From Bacillota bacterium (GTDB lineage Bacteria > Bacillota > Clostridia > Peptostreptococcales > Anaerovoracaceae), in the NCBI GenBank assembly GCA_017523605.1, contig JAFWVZ010000159.1:1-12067 (forward strand): DNA of 12,067 bases, read 5' to 3'. Shown one piece after another: positions 6,354-12,067 of the stretch. The notes below the pieces were generated by a model. That model was not told where the DNA came from and did not search any database. It saw only the letters and a list, made by a program, of their open reading frames with translations. The stretch's first letter is position 1. Every line of letters begins with the position of its first letter. The translations under genes were made by a program, and so were the position numbers.

Positions 6354-6818
6354 ATGATTCAAACGCCCTTTTTTAAAGAAATATGCAAAACTTATGATTT
6401 GAGCATCCATTATACAGAGGAAACCATAGTATTAAGCGATCCTCAAAGTGATGCTTTCATAGAAGTATCTCAAGATGAGTATTTCATGGACTCTAAAAAA
6501 GCAAAGACTATTACAGAGTATACTGTTTGTTTTTCCACCCAACACAGGCACTTTAATTCTTTAGAGGAGGCCGAGGAATACGTTCGGTTGATTTTATCAG
6601 ATGAGGTTTTACCGATTGAGTTTTTCGATGACGATCGAGCAAGATTCGGCGGCGAGATAGGAAAAGACGATCTGAGCAATATTTCTGCCCAGCGTTTGGC
6701 TCAATTGTTCGGCCACTCTGTAGAGTATTTATCTCAATTAAGTTTTGAGGTGCACAGCTGGTCGGGAGAGAATGACATAAAACGTACCAAAGTCCTGGAA
6801 ATAAGCAATATGCTGTAG
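6354..6818 (+). CDS. Orphan protein of unknown function in an AT-rich gene
   Basis: I do not recognise this 154-residue acidic soluble protein. It has no membrane helix, signal peptide, Cys motif or catalytic signature that I can name. It is rich in Asp, Glu, Ser and aromatic residues and looks like a compact alpha/beta domain. A helix (SLEEAEEYVRLILSDEVLP) is followed by an acidic loop (FFDDDRARFGGEIGKDD) and another helix (SAQRLAQLFGHSVEYLSQLSF). The coding bases are markedly richer in A and T than every neighbour, with many TTT, ATT and TTA codons that the flanking genes avoid. This suggests recent acquisition. AGGAG stands about eight bases before the ATG. It ends only 11 bases before the msrA start. 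The look resembles small immunity or accessory proteins, but I see no toxin partner and propose no function. Confidence 0.7.
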   Translation: MIQTPFFKEICKTYDLSIHYTEETIVLSDPQSDAFIEVSQDEYFMDSKKAKTITEYTVCFSTQHRHFNSLEEAEEYVRLILSDEVLPIEFFDDDRARFGGEIGKDDLSNISAQRLAQLFGHSVEYLSQLSFEVHSWSGENDIKRTKVLEISNML

Positions 6819-6829
6819 TTCTTTGCTGA

Positions 6830-7324
6830 ATGAAACGTATGATGAGAGAAGCGTATTTCGCGGGCGGATGCTTCTGGTGCATCACGCCTATATACAAAAT
6901 GTACGGGGTGGAGCAGGTTATCTGCGGCTACTCCGGAGGAGACGAGAAGGACCCGCGCTACGAGGACGTTAAGGCTCAGCGTACCGGTCACAGGGAGACC
7001 ATAAAGCTGGTCTACGACCCGGCTGTAGTCCAGTACGGTGAGCTGGTCGACATCTATCTTGCCAACGTGGACCCCTTCGACGCGGAAGGACAGTTCATAG
7101 ACAAGGGCTTTTCCTATACGCTGGCTGTCTACTATATGTCTGAGGAGGAGCGCCGGACCGCGGAGGAAAAGATAAGGCAACTGGAGGCCGAAGAAGGCCG
7201 CAGGACTTACATAGCCTTGGAGCCTTTCAAGTTCTTCTGCGAGGCGGAGGAATACCACCAGGACTGGTACCTTAAGAACCCGGAAGCCTTCGAAAAAGAG
7301 ATGAAGGAGTCCGGCCGCAGGTGA
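6830..7324 (+). CDS. msrA: Peptide methionine-S-sulfoxide reductase MsrA
   Basis: MsrA reduces methionine-S-sulfoxide in proteins, repairing oxidative damage in the cytoplasm. The 164-residue protein opens with YFAGGCFWC, where Cys14 is the catalytic thiol. The motifs CGYSGG, YEDVKAQRTGHRETIKLVYDP, DPFDAEGQFIDKGFSYTLAVYY and YHQDWYLKNP follow in the order expected for the family, and the length is normal. Cys17 after the Trp gives CFWC and replaces the more usual CFWG or CFWS; it could act as a nearby resolving thiol. No MsrB domain is fused. Met1, Met4 and Met5 (6830, 6839, 6842) are all possible starts. None has a clear ribosome binding site, so expression may rely on coupling to the orphan gene just upstream. 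Confidence 0.92.
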   Translation: MKRMMREAYFAGGCFWCITPIYKMYGVEQVICGYSGGDEKDPRYEDVKAQRTGHRETIKLVYDPAVVQYGELVDIYLANVDPFDAEGQFIDKGFSYTLAVYYMSEEERRTAEEKIRQLEAEEGRRTYIALEPFKFFCEAEEYHQDWYLKNPEAFEKEMKESGRR

Positions 7325-7418
7325 ACCGTCGGGGCCTTGGGCATAAGTGGTCTGCCTCAGTACGGGTGCGGCGGACAGGACCATGCGGATCCACAGTAAT
7401 TATGGCAGGAAAAATATG

Positions 7419-7442
7419 AAGCGCCGCAGCTGCGGCGCTTTT
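7419..7442 (+). terminator. Palindromic terminator after msrA
   Basis: AAGCGCCGCAG and CTGCGGCGCTT form a perfect 22-base palindrome, folding as a GC-rich stem with an AGCT loop. TTTT ends the 3' arm and A-rich bases lie upstream, so it may also work on the other strand. Confidence 0.8.
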
Positions 7443-7458
7443 CAAAACAGCGGCAACG

Positions 7459-7467
7459 TGATACAAT
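7459..7467 (+). promoter_or_regulatory. Extended -10 promoter of the smsCB operon
   Basis: TGATACAAT combines a TGn extension with a good -10 (7462-7467), 17 bases after the end of the msrA terminator. The -35 position is weak (TTTTCA, 7439-7444) and overlaps the terminator T-run. The leader is about 80 nt. The TGA-TAnAAT form is the same as at the hydrolase gene. Confidence 0.55.
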
Positions 7468-7555
7468 AATCTACTGCGGTCCGGGGCAGCCGGCCTGCTT
7501 TACGGAGCCGCGAGTCAGCAAGAAAACCATAGCATTTGATAATAAAGGAAACCCG

Positions 7556-8272
7556 ATGTTAGAAGTAAAGAACGTAGTATTCGCCCCGGAAGGGGACAGA
7601 AAGATACTCAACGACGTAAGCATACAGGTCCCGGACGGAAAGCTGATAGTCCTGACCGGTCCCAACGGCGGCGGCAAGACCACTCTCGCCAAGATGATCG
7701 CGGGCATCAACATGCCAACGTCAGGACAGATACTGCTTGACGGCGAGGACATAACCGCGCTGGATCCCACGGAGCGCGCGAAGAAGGGCATAGCCTTCGC
7801 GTTCCAACAGCCCGTAAGGTTCAAAGGAATATCCGTGCGCAAGCTTTTATGCCTTGCGGCAGGCAGGGAGCTGACCGACGAAGAGCTGGGCAAGGTCCTT
7901 ACGGACGTAGGCGTTCAGCCGGAACTGTACGTAGACCGCCAGGTGGATACCAAGCTGTCCGGCGGCGAGATAAAGAGGATAGAGATAGCGTCCGTGCTTC
8001 TTAGAAACGCCAAGGTAATGGTCTTCGACGAGCCGGAGGCAGGCATAGACCTGTGGAGCTTCAACAACCTTATCCGCGTGTTCGAGATAATCCGCGACAG
8101 GCGCGACTGCTCGCTGATAGTCATCTCCCACCAGGAGAGAATACTCTCCATAGCGGACGAGATAATAATGATACAGGCCGGCAAGGTAGGCCTTTCCGGG
8201 GACCGCGGAAGCATATTCCCCAGGCTTCTTTGCAAAAACGACTGCGACGACTGTGTAAGGAAGGAGGGCTGA
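7556..8272 (+). CDS. smsC: SufC-like ATPase of the minimal SUF-like system (SmsC)
   Basis: This 238-residue cytoplasmic ABC-type ATPase powers Fe-S cluster assembly on the SufB-like scaffold encoded next to it. Walker A is GPNGGGKT (35-42), the Q-loop is FQQPV (about 83-87), the signature is LSGGE (134-138), Walker B is VMVFDEPE (Asp158, Glu159) and the H-loop is His192 in VISHQ. The overall sequence, including FQQPVRFKGISV and the IKRIEIASVLL region, is of SufC type rather than a membrane transporter ATPase. The C-terminal tail has three cysteines in CxxxCxxC spacing (226, 230, 233), which is not found in classical SufC. That tail might hold or pass iron or a cluster; this is inference. The next gene starts one base after the stop. 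No SufS, SufU or SufE gene accompanies the pair, which is what separates this system from full SUF. The name follows the SMS nomenclature and rests on gene pairing and sequence style. Confidence 0.85.
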   Translation: MLEVKNVVFAPEGDRKILNDVSIQVPDGKLIVLTGPNGGGKTTLAKMIAGINMPTSGQILLDGEDITALDPTERAKKGIAFAFQQPVRFKGISVRKLLCLAAGRELTDEELGKVLTDVGVQPELYVDRQVDTKLSGGEIKRIEIASVLLRNAKVMVFDEPEAGIDLWSFNNLIRVFEIIRDRRDCSLIVISHQERILSIADEIIMIQAGKVGLSGDRGSIFPRLLCKNDCDDCVRKEG

Positions 8273-8273
8273 G

Positions 8274-9215
8274 ATGAGCGACATTGCCGAAAAGACGATA
8301 GACAAGAACACAGCGGACCTTCTTAAGATGGTCGCGGATTTCGAGGGAAAGTTCTCAGGAGCCTTCAACATCCGCAGCAACGGCGGATGCCTGGGCAGAA
8401 AGTCCTCGGAAAACATTAAGATAGAAAGCAAGACGGACAACCCCGGTCTGGACATATTCATCGCCCCCGGCACCAAGGGAGAGACGGTGTTCATTCCGGC
8501 CTGCGTTACAGCTCCGGGCTTCGACGATCTGGTATACAACGATTTCCACGTAGGCGAAGGCGCGGACGTTACGATAGTAGCGGGCTGCGGCATCCATACG
8601 GAGACCGGAGAGCCTGCGCGCCACAGCGGAATACACCGCTTCATGCTGGCCAAGGGCAGCCGCGTTGTCTACGAAGAAAAGCACGTGGGCACCGGCGCGG
8701 ACGACACCAAGAAGATAATAGACCCTGTTACCGAGTGCTTCCTGGAAGAGGATTCCTATCTGGAGATGGATACGTCCCAGCTGGGCGGCGTCACCAAGAG
8801 CACCAGAAGCACCAAGGCCAAACTGGGCGACAGGGCGACGCTGGTTATCAAGGAAAGGCTCCTTACCGACAGCGAGGAGACTGCGGAGACCCACTTCTCC
8901 GTGGAACTCAACGGCGAGGACAGCGGCGTAAACCTTATGAGCAGATCCGTGGCCAGAGGCAATTCGCACCAGGCTTACCAGTCCGTTATAATTGGCAACA
9001 ACAAGTGCCACGGCCACTCCGAGTGCGACGCCATAATCTCCGACAACGGCAAGGTGGACGCAACTCCGGAGCTCTACGCCAACTGCGGCGACGCGGAGCT
9101 TATCCACGAGGCCGCCATAGGCAAGATAGCCGGCGAGCAGATAATGAAGCTGCGCACTCTCGGCCTTACCCAGGAAGAAGCCGAAGCCGCCATAGTGGAC
9201 GGCTTCCTGGCATAG
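8274..9215 (+). CDS. smsB: SufB/SufD-like Fe-S scaffold (SmsB)
   Basis: This 313-residue protein is a short SufB/SufD-family beta-helix scaffold on which Fe-S clusters are built with its ATPase partner. The C-terminal core is conserved: NNKCHGHSECDAII (Cys245, Cys251), then YANCGDAELIHEAAIGKI with Cys271, His278 and Glu279. The His-Glu pair matches the HEA motif of SufB/SufD, where cluster ligands are found. Cys39 (GGCLGRK), IPACV and AGCGIHT are further cysteines. It is much shorter than SufB (about 480 residues) because the long N-terminal region is absent, which fits the SMS type. Its ribosome site AAGGAGG (8261-8267) lies inside the end of smsC, and the ATG stands one base after that stop, so the two are translationally coupled in a fixed ratio. 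A terminator 75 bases downstream closes a two-gene operon. Confidence 0.87.
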   Translation: MSDIAEKTIDKNTADLLKMVADFEGKFSGAFNIRSNGGCLGRKSSENIKIESKTDNPGLDIFIAPGTKGETVFIPACVTAPGFDDLVYNDFHVGEGADVTIVAGCGIHTETGEPARHSGIHRFMLAKGSRVVYEEKHVGTGADDTKKIIDPVTECFLEEDSYLEMDTSQLGGVTKSTRSTKAKLGDRATLVIKERLLTDSEETAETHFSVELNGEDSGVNLMSRSVARGNSHQAYQSVIIGNNKCHGHSECDAIISDNGKVDATPELYANCGDAELIHEAAIGKIAGEQIMKLRTLGLTQEEAEAAIVDGFLA

Positions 9216-9289
9216 CTCAGACGTCGTCCTGCGGTCCTGACAGACCATAGGGTTGTCGGCTGATTACGTCAACATCTTAAAAGATCATG

Positions 9290-9326
9290 GCTCCGCGTGC
9301 CGCCATGCCGCACGTGGGGCTTTTTT
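9290..9326 (+). terminator. Rho-independent terminator of the smsCB operon
   Basis: The arms at 9290-9300 (GCTCCGCGTGC) and 9310-9320 (GCACGTGGGGC) pair over 11 positions with two wobbles around a 9-base loop. TTTTTT follows directly. Confidence 0.85.
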
Positions 9327-9367
9327 AATTGCCCGGGGCGCCGTTTTTAAGTCCCGAAAGGCCGGCT

Positions 9368-9391
9368 CTGAAATTTAGTTGCAAATTTCAG
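9368..9391. promoter_or_regulatory. Perfect 9+9 bp dyad upstream of nrdD
   Basis: CTGAAATTT and AAATTTCAG are perfect inverted arms around six bases. The dyad ends exactly where the first NrdR-like box begins and lies in the AT-rich regulatory region of nrdD. It has the size and symmetry of an operator. It is not a terminator, since there is no U-tract. The binding protein is unknown to me. Confidence 0.5.
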
Positions 9392-9439
9392 TTGCCATAT
9401 ATAGTTACCGTCTGAAAAAATAACCACAAGATATAGTGC
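9392..9439 (+). promoter_or_regulatory. Tandem NrdR-box-like sites upstream of nrdD
   Basis: Box 1 (9392-9407) has the core CCATATATAG and box 2 (9424-9439) has CAAGATATAGTG. Both fit the NrdR consensus acaCwAtATaTwGtgt at most positions. Their starts are exactly 32 bp apart, about three helical turns, which is the usual arrangement for the ATP-cone repressor NrdR at nrd operons. They lie just upstream of the -35, so repression would likely be by bending or by blocking polymerase. The nrdR gene itself is not in the window. Confidence 0.7.
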
Positions 9440-9446
9440 TTTTCTG

Positions 9447-9475
9447 TTGACATCGCAGTGCGCATAAATTAAAAT
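9447..9475 (+). promoter_or_regulatory. Strong promoter of nrdD
   Basis: A perfect TTGACA (9447-9452) and TAAAAT (9470-9475) are 17 bp apart. Transcription should begin near 9482, leaving a T-rich leader of about 55 nt. AAGGAG (9526-9531) stands six bases before the ATG. Confidence 0.8.
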
Positions 9476-9537
9476 AAAAGTACATGTTTTCTGACGTGTT
9501 TTTTAATGTCGTTTTACATATATTCAAGGAGCCAGCA

Positions 9538-12067
9538 ATGTATCAAGTAGAAAAAAGAGATGGCAAAGTCGTAGATTTTGACATCAGCAAGATCTCGAAC
9601 GCGATCAAGATGGCGTTCGACGCGCAGGAAAAGCAGTACACGGATTCAATAATCGATTTCCTTGCGCTTAAGGTCACATCCGAGTTCGAACCCAGGATCA
9701 AGGACAACCTGATCGCAGTCGAGGACATCCAGGACTGCGTGGAATCCGTGCTCATCAAGGCCGGTTACGACGACGTGGCCAAGGCATACATCCTCTACAG
9801 ACGTCAGAGGGAAAAGCTCAGAAACATCAACTCCACCGTGCTTGACTACAAGTCCCTAGTGGACAGCTACGTAAAGGTAACGGACTGGCGTGTCAAGGAG
9901 AACTCCACGGTAACTTACTCCGTAGGCGGACTCATCCTTTCCAACTCCGGCGCCATAACCGCCAACTACTGGCTCTCCGAGATCTACGACGACGAGATCG
10001 CCAAGGCGCACAAGAACGCGGACATACACATCCACGATCTGTCCATGCTCACCGGTTACTGCGCCGGCTGGAGCCTTCGCCAGCTGATCAAGGAAGGCCT
10101 TGGCGGCGTTCCCGGAAAGATCAGTTCCTCCCCGGCCAGCCACCTGTCCACGCTCTGCAACCAGATGGTAAACTTCCTGGGAATAATGCAGAACGAGTGG
10201 GCCGGCGCTCAGGCCTTCAGCTCCTTTGATACATACCTGGCACCTTTCGTAAAGGTAGATAACCTTACATATAAAGAAGTAAAGCAGTGCGTTCAGAGCT
10301 TCGTGTACGGCGTAAACACTCCGTCGCGCTGGGGCACTCAGGCACCGTTCACCAACATCACACTGGACTGGACAGTTCCTGCGGATCTTAAGGACCAGCC
10401 GGCCATCGTAGGCGGCAAGGAAATGGACTTCACCTACGGCGACTGCAAGAAGGAAATGGACATGGTCAACAAGGCCTTCATCGAGCTTATGATCGAGGGC
10501 GACTGCAACGGCCGCGGATTCCAGTATCCTATCCCCACATACTCCATAACCAAGGACTTCGACTGGTCCGACACCGAGAACAACAGGCTTCTGTTCGAAA
10601 TGACCGCCAAGTACGGCACTCCGTACTTCTCCAACTACATCAACTCCGACATGGAGCCGTCCGACGTACGTTCCATGTGCTGCAGGCTCCGTCTGGACCT
10701 CCGCGAGCTGCGTAAAAAGAGCGGCGGCTTCTTCGGAAGCGGCGAATCCACCGGATCCATCGGCGTTGTTACCATCAACCTGCCCAGGATCGCTTATCTG
10801 TCTAAGACTCCGGAAGAGTTCTACAGACGCCTGGACCACATGATGGACATCTCCGCAAGGTCCCTGGACACTAAGAGAAGGGTAATAAGCCAGCTTCTGG
10901 CAGAGGGCCTGTACCCCTACACCAAGAGATATCTTGGAACCTTCGCCAACCACTTCTCCACCATCGGTCTTGTAGGCATGAACGAAGCAGGTCTTAACGC
11001 TGCATGGCTTAAGAAGGACATGACCCACAAGGAGACCCAGCAGTTTGCCAAGGATGTTCTCAACCACATGAGAGAGCGCCTCTCCGACTATCAGGAGCAG
11101 TACGGCGATCTGTTCAACCTGGAAGCTACTCCGGCAGAGTCTACAGCGTTCCGTCTTGCAAAGCACGATGTTAAGCGCTTCGGCGACATAATCACCGCTG
11201 CCGACTGCGGAGGAACTCCGTACTACACCAACAGCAGCCACCTGCCCGTAGGTTACACCGAGGACGTATTTGCTGCTCTGGACGTTCAGGACGAACTGCA
11301 GACGCTCTACACAAGCGGCACCGTATTCCATGCGTTCCTCGGCGAAAAGCTGCCCGACTGGAAGGCCGCGGCAACGCTGGTACGCACCATTGCAGAAAAC
11401 TATAAGCTGCCGTACTACACTCTGTCGCCCACATACTCCGTATGCCGCAACCACGGCTACATTGCCGGCGAAGTAGGCGTCTGCCCGGAGTGCGGCGAGA
11501 AGACCGAGATCTACAGCCGCATAACCGGATACTACAGACCGGTCCAGAACTGGAACGACGGAAAGGCTCAGGAGTTCAAGCAGAGGAAGACCTACGACAT
11601 AGGCACCTCGTTCAGAAGACACAGCAACCTTCACATAGAAGAGCCGCTTAAGGCCGCGGAAGAGGCTCCCAAGGCTGAAGAAGCGCCCAAGGCAGAAGCT
11701 CCGGCGGCTACAGTTGCAGCGGCTGCAGCAGCAATAGCAGCAGCGACCGCGGAGAAACCGGCAGCGCCCGAAGTGATCAGCGCAGCCGAGACCGCCGTAG
11801 AAGAAGCATTCGAGGCTGTACAGGCCGCCGAGAAGGCATACCGCGAAGAGACCGTAGCTGAGCAGCCTGTGGCTGAAGCACCCGCAGAGAAGCCGGCCGA
11901 AGAAGTTCCTGCGGAACAGCCCGCTGCCGAGGCAGAACCGGAAAAAGAGCCCGAGCTGGCAACAGCCAGACTTACAGCCGCCTCGCTTGCGGAGGAGCTT
12001 GCCAAGCTTTACGAGCAGCCCGAGGAAGCTCCGAAGGCGGAAAGCCCGGCTCCCGCTGTCGCCGAGG
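9538..12067 (+). CDS. nrdD: Anaerobic (class III) ribonucleoside-triphosphate reductase NrdD, with long C-terminal tail; runs off the window
   Basis: NrdD makes deoxynucleotides from ribonucleoside triphosphates without oxygen, using a glycyl radical. The first 843 residues are seen. An N-terminal ATP-cone (about 1-95, YQVEKRDGKVVDFD onward) is the allosteric activity site. The barrel follows: ADIHIHDLSMLTGYCAGW with Cys175, then SMCCRLRLDLREL with Cys381-Cys382, one of them the likely thiyl radical site, and FFGSGESTGSIGVVTINLPR. The zinc site is Cys636, His639, Cys649 and Cys652 (CRNHGY, CPECG). The radical glycine is Gly664 in RITGYYRPVQNWNDGK. In the family the protein ends some 20-40 residues after that glycine. 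Here the frame continues from about residue 695 with a low-complexity Ala/Glu/Pro/Lys tail (repeats of EEAPKAEE, PAEKPAEE and AEQPAAEAEPEKEPE) and is still open at the window edge. Two NrdR-like boxes and a strong promoter control it. The activase 6 kb away is frameshifted. Confidence 0.95.
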   Translation, partial: MYQVEKRDGKVVDFDISKISNAIKMAFDAQEKQYTDSIIDFLALKVTSEFEPRIKDNLIAVEDIQDCVESVLIKAGYDDVAKAYILYRRQREKLRNINSTVLDYKSLVDSYVKVTDWRVKENSTVTYSVGGLILSNSGAITANYWLSEIYDDEIAKAHKNADIHIHDLSMLTGYCAGWSLRQLIKEGLGGVPGKISSSPASHLSTLCNQMVNFLGIMQNEWAGAQAFSSFDTYLAPFVKVDNLTYKEVKQCVQSFVYGVNTPSRWGTQAPFTNITLDWTVPADLKDQPAIVGGKEMDFTYGDCKKEMDMVNKAFIELMIEGDCNGRGFQYPIPTYSITKDFDWSDTENNRLLFEMTAKYGTPYFSNYINSDMEPSDVRSMCCRLRLDLRELRKKSGGFFGSGESTGSIGVVTINLPRIAYLSKTPEEFYRRLDHMMDISARSLDTKRRVISQLLAEGLYPYTKRYLGTFANHFSTIGLVGMNEAGLNAAWLKKDMTHKETQQFAKDVLNHMRERLSDYQEQYGDLFNLEATPAESTAFRLAKHDVKRFGDIITAADCGGTPYYTNSSHLPVGYTEDVFAALDVQDELQTLYTSGTVFHAFLGEKLPDWKAAATLVRTIAENYKLPYYTLSPTYSVCRNHGYIAGEVGVCPECGEKTEIYSRITGYYRPVQNWNDGKAQEFKQRKTYDIGTSFRRHSNLHIEEPLKAAEEAPKAEEAPKAEAPAATVAAAAAAIAAATAEKPAAPEVISAAETAVEEAFEAVQAAEKAYREETVAEQPVAEAPAEKPAEEVPAEQPAAEAEPEKEPELATARLTAASLAEELAKLYEQPEEAPKAESPAPAVAE
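11623..12067 (+). other. Low-complexity Ala/Glu/Pro-rich tail region of NrdD
   Basis: From about residue 696 the NrdD frame contains charged, Pro-rich repeats (APKAEEAPKAEAPAA, PAEKPAEEVPAEQ) and an Ala run (VAAAAAAIAAATA). Two stretches look like amphipathic helices (AAETAVEEAFEAVQAAEKAYREE and LTAASLAEELAKLYEQ). Composition is unlike the enzyme, but codon use and GC content match it, and no stop or frameshift separates them. It looks like a flexible linker or tether; what follows is outside the window. Confidence 0.85.

Noticed and set aside
8355..9248. Minus-strand open frame of 297 codons over smsB
   Set aside because: It is the complement of a clear SufB-like gene; no motifs, RBS or promoter.
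9856..11634. Long minus-strand open frame (592 codons) antisense to nrdD
   Set aside because: It is a shadow of a GC-rich coding strand. The + strand protein has every NrdD motif, while the antisense translation is unlike any family and has no RBS.

Overview
The window looks like a chromosomal segment of a strictly anaerobic, fairly GC-rich member of the Bacillota (Clostridia). The signs are an oxygen-sensitive class III ribonucleotide reductase (NrdD), a minimal SufC/SufB-like iron-sulfur assembly pair, strong AGGAGG-type ribosome binding sites, sigma-A type promoters, and heavy use of ATA (Ile), AGG and CTT codons. No rRNA, tRNA, CRISPR array, transposase or phage gene was seen. The host assignment is inference from gene content and style.

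Left part (1-2935, + strand): a terminator from an upstream gene, then a well-formed promoter driving a 72-residue stand-alone HMA metal-binding protein and a P1B-type Zn/Cd/Pb-class ATPase. The ATPase starts at TTG, carries no HMA domain of its own and appears to lack the first transmembrane helix. A terminator follows, then a small membrane-anchored protein of unknown function and a strong bidirectional terminator.

Middle (2936-6350): a minus-strand operon of an MFS transporter and an NrdG-type radical SAM activase, joined TAA-ATG. The activase has a one-base deletion inside its CxxxCxxC cluster motif. Divergent from this operon is an alpha/beta hydrolase. Between the two divergent promoters lies a 104-bp GC-rich near-perfect inverted repeat.

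Right part (6354-12067, + strand): an AT-rich orphan gene and msrA, a palindromic terminator, then smsC-smsB (SUF-like minimal system for Fe-S cluster assembly) and its terminator. Last is nrdD, preceded by a 9+9 bp dyad, two NrdR-box-like sites exactly 32 bp apart and a TTGACA/TAAAAT promoter. NrdD runs off the window. It carries an unusual Ala/Glu/Pro-rich tail of about 150 residues or more after the glycyl-radical domain, which normally ends the protein.

How the genes relate: NrdD needs an NrdG-type activase with a 4Fe-4S cluster, and SmsCB would supply clusters. MsrA repairs oxidised methionine and the ATPase exports toxic metals. Together this is an anaerobe's deoxynucleotide, Fe-S and stress-defence neighbourhood. 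The only activase visible is frameshifted, so either the sequence has an error there or another activase exists outside the window.
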